Part shown: piece after piece, positions 62,003 to 64,000 of the stretch
Numbering within the stretch: position 1 is the stretch's first letter
Layout: each line of letters opens with the position of its first letter
Origin: Natrarchaeobaculum sulfurireducens
GTDB lineage: Archaea > Halobacteriota > Halobacteria > Halobacteriales > Natrialbaceae
DNA: 64,000 bases
Direction of reading: 5' to 3'
Assembly (NCBI RefSeq): GCF_003430825.1
Contig: NZ_CP024047.1
Coordinates: 2,976,001 to 3,040,000 of the forward strand
The notes under the pieces: generated by a model
Database searches by the model: none
Told to the model about the DNA's origin: nothing
What the model saw: only the letters and a program-made list of their open reading frames with translations
Translations under genes and position numbers: made by a program

Positions 62003-62761
62003 TTAGCGGATAACGCCGCGCGGGTCGATCTCCTCGCGAAGCAGTCGAAGCTGTTCGTCGGTCGGTTCGGGGCTGTGCTCGTAGTCACTCACGTCGATCT
62101 CGAAGCCGCTTTCTGCGTTGATCGTCGCCTCCTCGACGCCCGGGTGTAAGAACTCGAGTGTCAGCTTGCAGTCGTCGTCGAAGCCGTAGACGCCGTACTG
62201 GGTGATGACGTGGCTCGGCCCGGTGTCGGCGGGCAGGCCTGCCGCCTCACGTGCACCTGGGCCCTCGAGATAGCCCGGTGTGGTCAGGAAGTCGAGTTCC
62301 TCGACGAAGCTCGTCTCGTCCTGGCGCATCGCGACGATCGTCTCGTTGGCGAGCGAGCCGATGTCGTTCGCGCCACCGCTGCCGGGGAACCGAACGGTCG
62401 GGCGCTCCCAGTCGCCGATGACCGTCGAGTTCAGATTGCCGTGGCGGTCGATCTGTGCCGCACCGAGGAAGCCGTAGTCGACGAAACCGGCGCTCATGTA
62501 GGACATGACGTCGTGCATCCCGGCGGCTTTCACGCCGCGGTGGAAGGTTCGCTCGTCGCCGACCGAGATCGGCAGTTCGGGCGCATCGGGGCCGATGCCG
62601 CCGGCCTCATAGATCATCGTCGCGTCGGGCGCGTGGGTCTTCTGGGCCAACATCGCCGCGAGCATCGGCATCCCCGTCCCGACGATGATCGTGCTCTCGT
62701 CTTCGATGAGTGTCGAGGCAACGGTCGTCAGCAGTTCCGTCGACGTGTATTCCTCGCTCAT
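62003..62761 (-). CDS. CoA-transferase subunit B (glutaconate-type)
   Basis: A 252-residue beta subunit of a class I CoA-transferase, GctB/IpdB-like. Glu52 in IYEAGGIG stands where the family's catalytic glutamate lies. The segment VDYGFLGAAQIDRHGNLNST (about 94-113) and GSGGANDIGSLA (about 127-138) are typical. It joins subunit A with a 4-base overlap (62758-62761). It could transfer CoA between carboxylates or, as in actinobacterial IpdAB, act on a ring-cleavage product. Substrate not readable. Confidence 0.83.
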   Translation of the reverse strand: MSEEYTSTELLTTVASTLIEDESTIIVGTGMPMLAAMLAQKTHAPDATMIYEAGGIGPDAPELPISVGDERTFHRGVKAAGMHDVMSYMSAGFVDYGFLGAAQIDRHGNLNSTVIGDWERPTVRFPGSGGANDIGSLANETIVAMRQDETSFVEELDFLTTPGYLEGPGAREAAGLPADTGPSHVITQYGVYGFDDDCKLTLEFLHPGVEEATINAESGFEIDVSDYEHSPEPTDEQLRLLREEIDPRGVIR

Positions 62762-63780
62762 GTGCGCTCACCTCCTTCGGGACCGCCCGTCTCCGGGCGC
62801 TCGTAGTTCTCGATCGCCTCGAGATCGGCCAGACGCTCCTCGCCGCCGACGACCTCCAGGTACTCCTCGAAGTCCTCGGTCCCGGTGACGTACCGTTCGA
62901 GGTACTCCTCGAGGCCCTCCTCGGTCTCCGTTAGCTCCATCCACTCCTCGAGGTGGGCTTCGTCGAAGTAGTACTGATAGGGCATCTCACCGGGATGGCT
63001 CCCATAGGGGGCCTCGACGACGGCGTCGACGAGGAAGTAGGGGATTTCGACCTCCTTCGGTCGCGCGCGGAGTTCGTCGCTGTCGACGATCTCCTCGGCG
63101 GTAATGATCAGTCGTTTAGCCGCAGCCGCCAGCTCGGGGTCCTCGACGCTGATGCCGTCGATGACGGCGTTGCCGTACTTATCCGCTTTCGAGACGTGGA
63201 TGCAGACGGCGTCGGGGTAACAGGCGGGAACGAGCGTGATCGGCTCGCCAGTCCAGGGGTCCTCGACGATATTCGCCGAACTCTTCTCGAAAGTCTCCGT
63301 CCCGGCGAGAATCCGGCTGGGGATGAACGGGACGCCCATCTTCGCGGCGAGGAATCGCCACTGGAGCGTCGCGTTACTCGCTTCGGCGACGACCTCGACG
63401 TCACCCTCCTCGACCCGGCGACGACCTGCAGGGGCGAGCCCGCGGGTCTCGTGGGCGAAACAGTAGGCCGCCTCGACTTTCGAGACCGCACCCGCCGCGA
63501 TCAGCAGGTCGGCGTCGAAGACGGTGGTCTTCCCGGAGAGCGTCAGGTCCTCGATGCCCTGTCTGACGATCTCGTGGAGGATCGGTGTCGAGATGCGGAC
63601 GTGGCCGAAGCCGCCACTCGCCAGTAAGTCGCCGTCGTCGACGAAGCGCTCGACGGCCTCCCTCGCAGTCATCCGCTTGTCCTCGAACGCTCGCGAACGG
63701 TGCTCACGGTTCCAGGCTCTCACGTCGTCGGGGTGTTCCCAACCGACGAGTTCGCCCTCCCCTTCGTCGATGACGTTCAT
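62758..63780 (-). CDS. CoA-transferase subunit A (glutaconate-type)
   Basis: A 340-residue alpha subunit with the N-terminal DDGDLLASGGFGHVRISTP near 48-66, RGLAPAGRRRVEEGDV near 114-129, and ASNATLQWRFLAAKMGVPFIPSR around 134-156. VDAVVEAPYGSHPGEMPYQY (near 252-271) is also typical. The acidic C-terminal third (about 270-340) is longer than in GctA. It overlaps both subunit B and the preceding DUF35-type gene by 4 bases, so three genes form one operon read leftward. Confidence 0.83.
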   Translation of the reverse strand: MNVIDEGEGELVGWEHPDDVRAWNREHRSRAFEDKRMTAREAVERFVDDGDLLASGGFGHVRISTPILHEIVRQGIEDLTLSGKTTVFDADLLIAAGAVSKVEAAYCFAHETRGLAPAGRRRVEEGDVEVVAEASNATLQWRFLAAKMGVPFIPSRILAGTETFEKSSANIVEDPWTGEPITLVPACYPDAVCIHVSKADKYGNAVIDGISVEDPELAAAAKRLIITAEEIVDSDELRARPKEVEIPYFLVDAVVEAPYGSHPGEMPYQYYFDEAHLEEWMELTETEEGLEEYLERYVTGTEDFEEYLEVVGGEERLADLEAIENYERPETGGPEGGERT

Positions 63781-64000
63781 TCGTCGGTCACCTCCTGTCC
63801 GTCGACCGGCGTAAATCCGACGAATCGCTCGGCATCCGTCCCGGACTCGAGCACCGTCGGCTCGACCTCGAGTCCGGTCTCGACTGCCTCGGGGTCGATG
63901 CCGGTGACCTGGCCGGTCAACGTCACGGGACCGAACGACGCGAGCGCGACGACGTACGGGGCGTCTTCCCCGAAGTCGGGGTGAGGCACACGGATGACCG
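63777..64000 (-). CDS. DUF35 OB-fold protein, partial (5' end outside window)
   Basis: The open frame runs to the window edge. The visible 74 residues (VIRVPHPDFGEDAPYVVALA ... GPVTLTGQVTG ... RFVGFTPVDGQEVTDE) match the C-terminal OB-fold of DUF35 proteins, which usually have a zinc ribbon first. They act beside thiolases and CoA-pathway enzymes as acyl-CoA-binding partners. A start at 63989 is possible in sequence but unlikely, as the conserved RVPHPDFG strand continues upstream of it. Operon with the CoA-transferase genes. Confidence 0.8.
   Translation of the reverse strand, partial: VIRVPHPDFGEDAPYVVALASFGPVTLTGQVTGIDPEAVETGLEVEPTVLESGTDAERFVGFTPVDGQEVTDE

Noticed and set aside
1-64000. 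rRNA operon, replication origin or riboswitch
   Set aside because: No 16S/23S/5S sequence, no orc1/cdc6 gene with repeats, and no recognisable riboswitch was seen on either strand.

Overview
The window is chromosomal DNA from a haloarchaeon, probably of the Natrialbaceae group. It is GC-rich with acidic proteins, Tat-type lipoproteins and promoters with a TATA box about 25-30 bp before the start codon (leaderless genes). It also carries archaeal or haloarchaeal markers: FtsZ1, MptA, DtdA, TFS, archaeal NAC and TrmI, TrmB-type and bacterio-opsin-activator-type regulators. The genus is inference. About 60 protein genes, one tRNA (Ile, GAT), one IS110/IS1111-family insertion sequence and several uncatalogued repeats are supported.

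Layout. 0-3.8 kb: divergent purN (cut by the left edge) and purB with a pair of operator-like repeats between them, then an acyl-CoA synthetase. 3.8-9.8 kb: an AT-richer accessory island of small lipoprotein and membrane-protein genes, with a same-orientation repeat at nearly every gene boundary, ending in the insertion sequence. 9.8-16.2 kb: acyl-CoA metabolism (acyl-CoA dehydrogenase; an acyl-CoA carboxylase carboxyltransferase with an extra N-terminal domain; an operon of enoyl-CoA hydratase, beta-keto-acid cleavage enzyme and two short-chain dehydrogenases). 17.7-23.3 kb: lysine synthesis by the succinylated diaminopimelate route (dapA-dapB-dapD-lysA and dapE), with a CBS-domain gene where dapF might be expected. 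23.6-32.9 kb: housekeeping and membrane genes (AI-2E-type permease, HtpX, NYN protein, PUA protein, HD phosphohydrolase, NAC-TrmI pair, TFS, MFS transporter).

33-41.5 kb: less studied haloarchaeal genes, including a possible Fe-S nuclease (DUF5787-like), an HflX relative without a P-loop, a photolyase with a long tail, a Nudix enzyme, an S10-like protein and an M20 amidohydrolase. 42-49 kb: two tandem M48 membrane proteases, a CBS/zinc-ribbon protein, a DUF4397 lipoprotein, a geranylgeranyl-reductase-family flavoprotein and a 2Fe-2S ferredoxin. 49-57.3 kb: ftsZ1, dtdA, a Na+/Ca2+ exchanger, mptA, a TrmB-type regulator, a thioredoxin-domain protein and FxsA. 57.3-64 kb: tRNA-Ile with a duplicated 3' end, a frameshifted DUF4870 gene, an ABC exporter, a nucleoside deaminase, a Bat-type regulator and a two-subunit CoA-transferase with a DUF35 protein cut by the right edge.

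The most unusual structure is the repeat-separated gene array at 3.88-8.27 kb, which resembles a cassette array but has no recognisable integrase beside it. Other good leads are the degenerate HflX, the Cas4-like reading of DUF5787, two copies of a multi-hairpin element placed right after stop codons, and the tRNA-Ile attachment-like scar.
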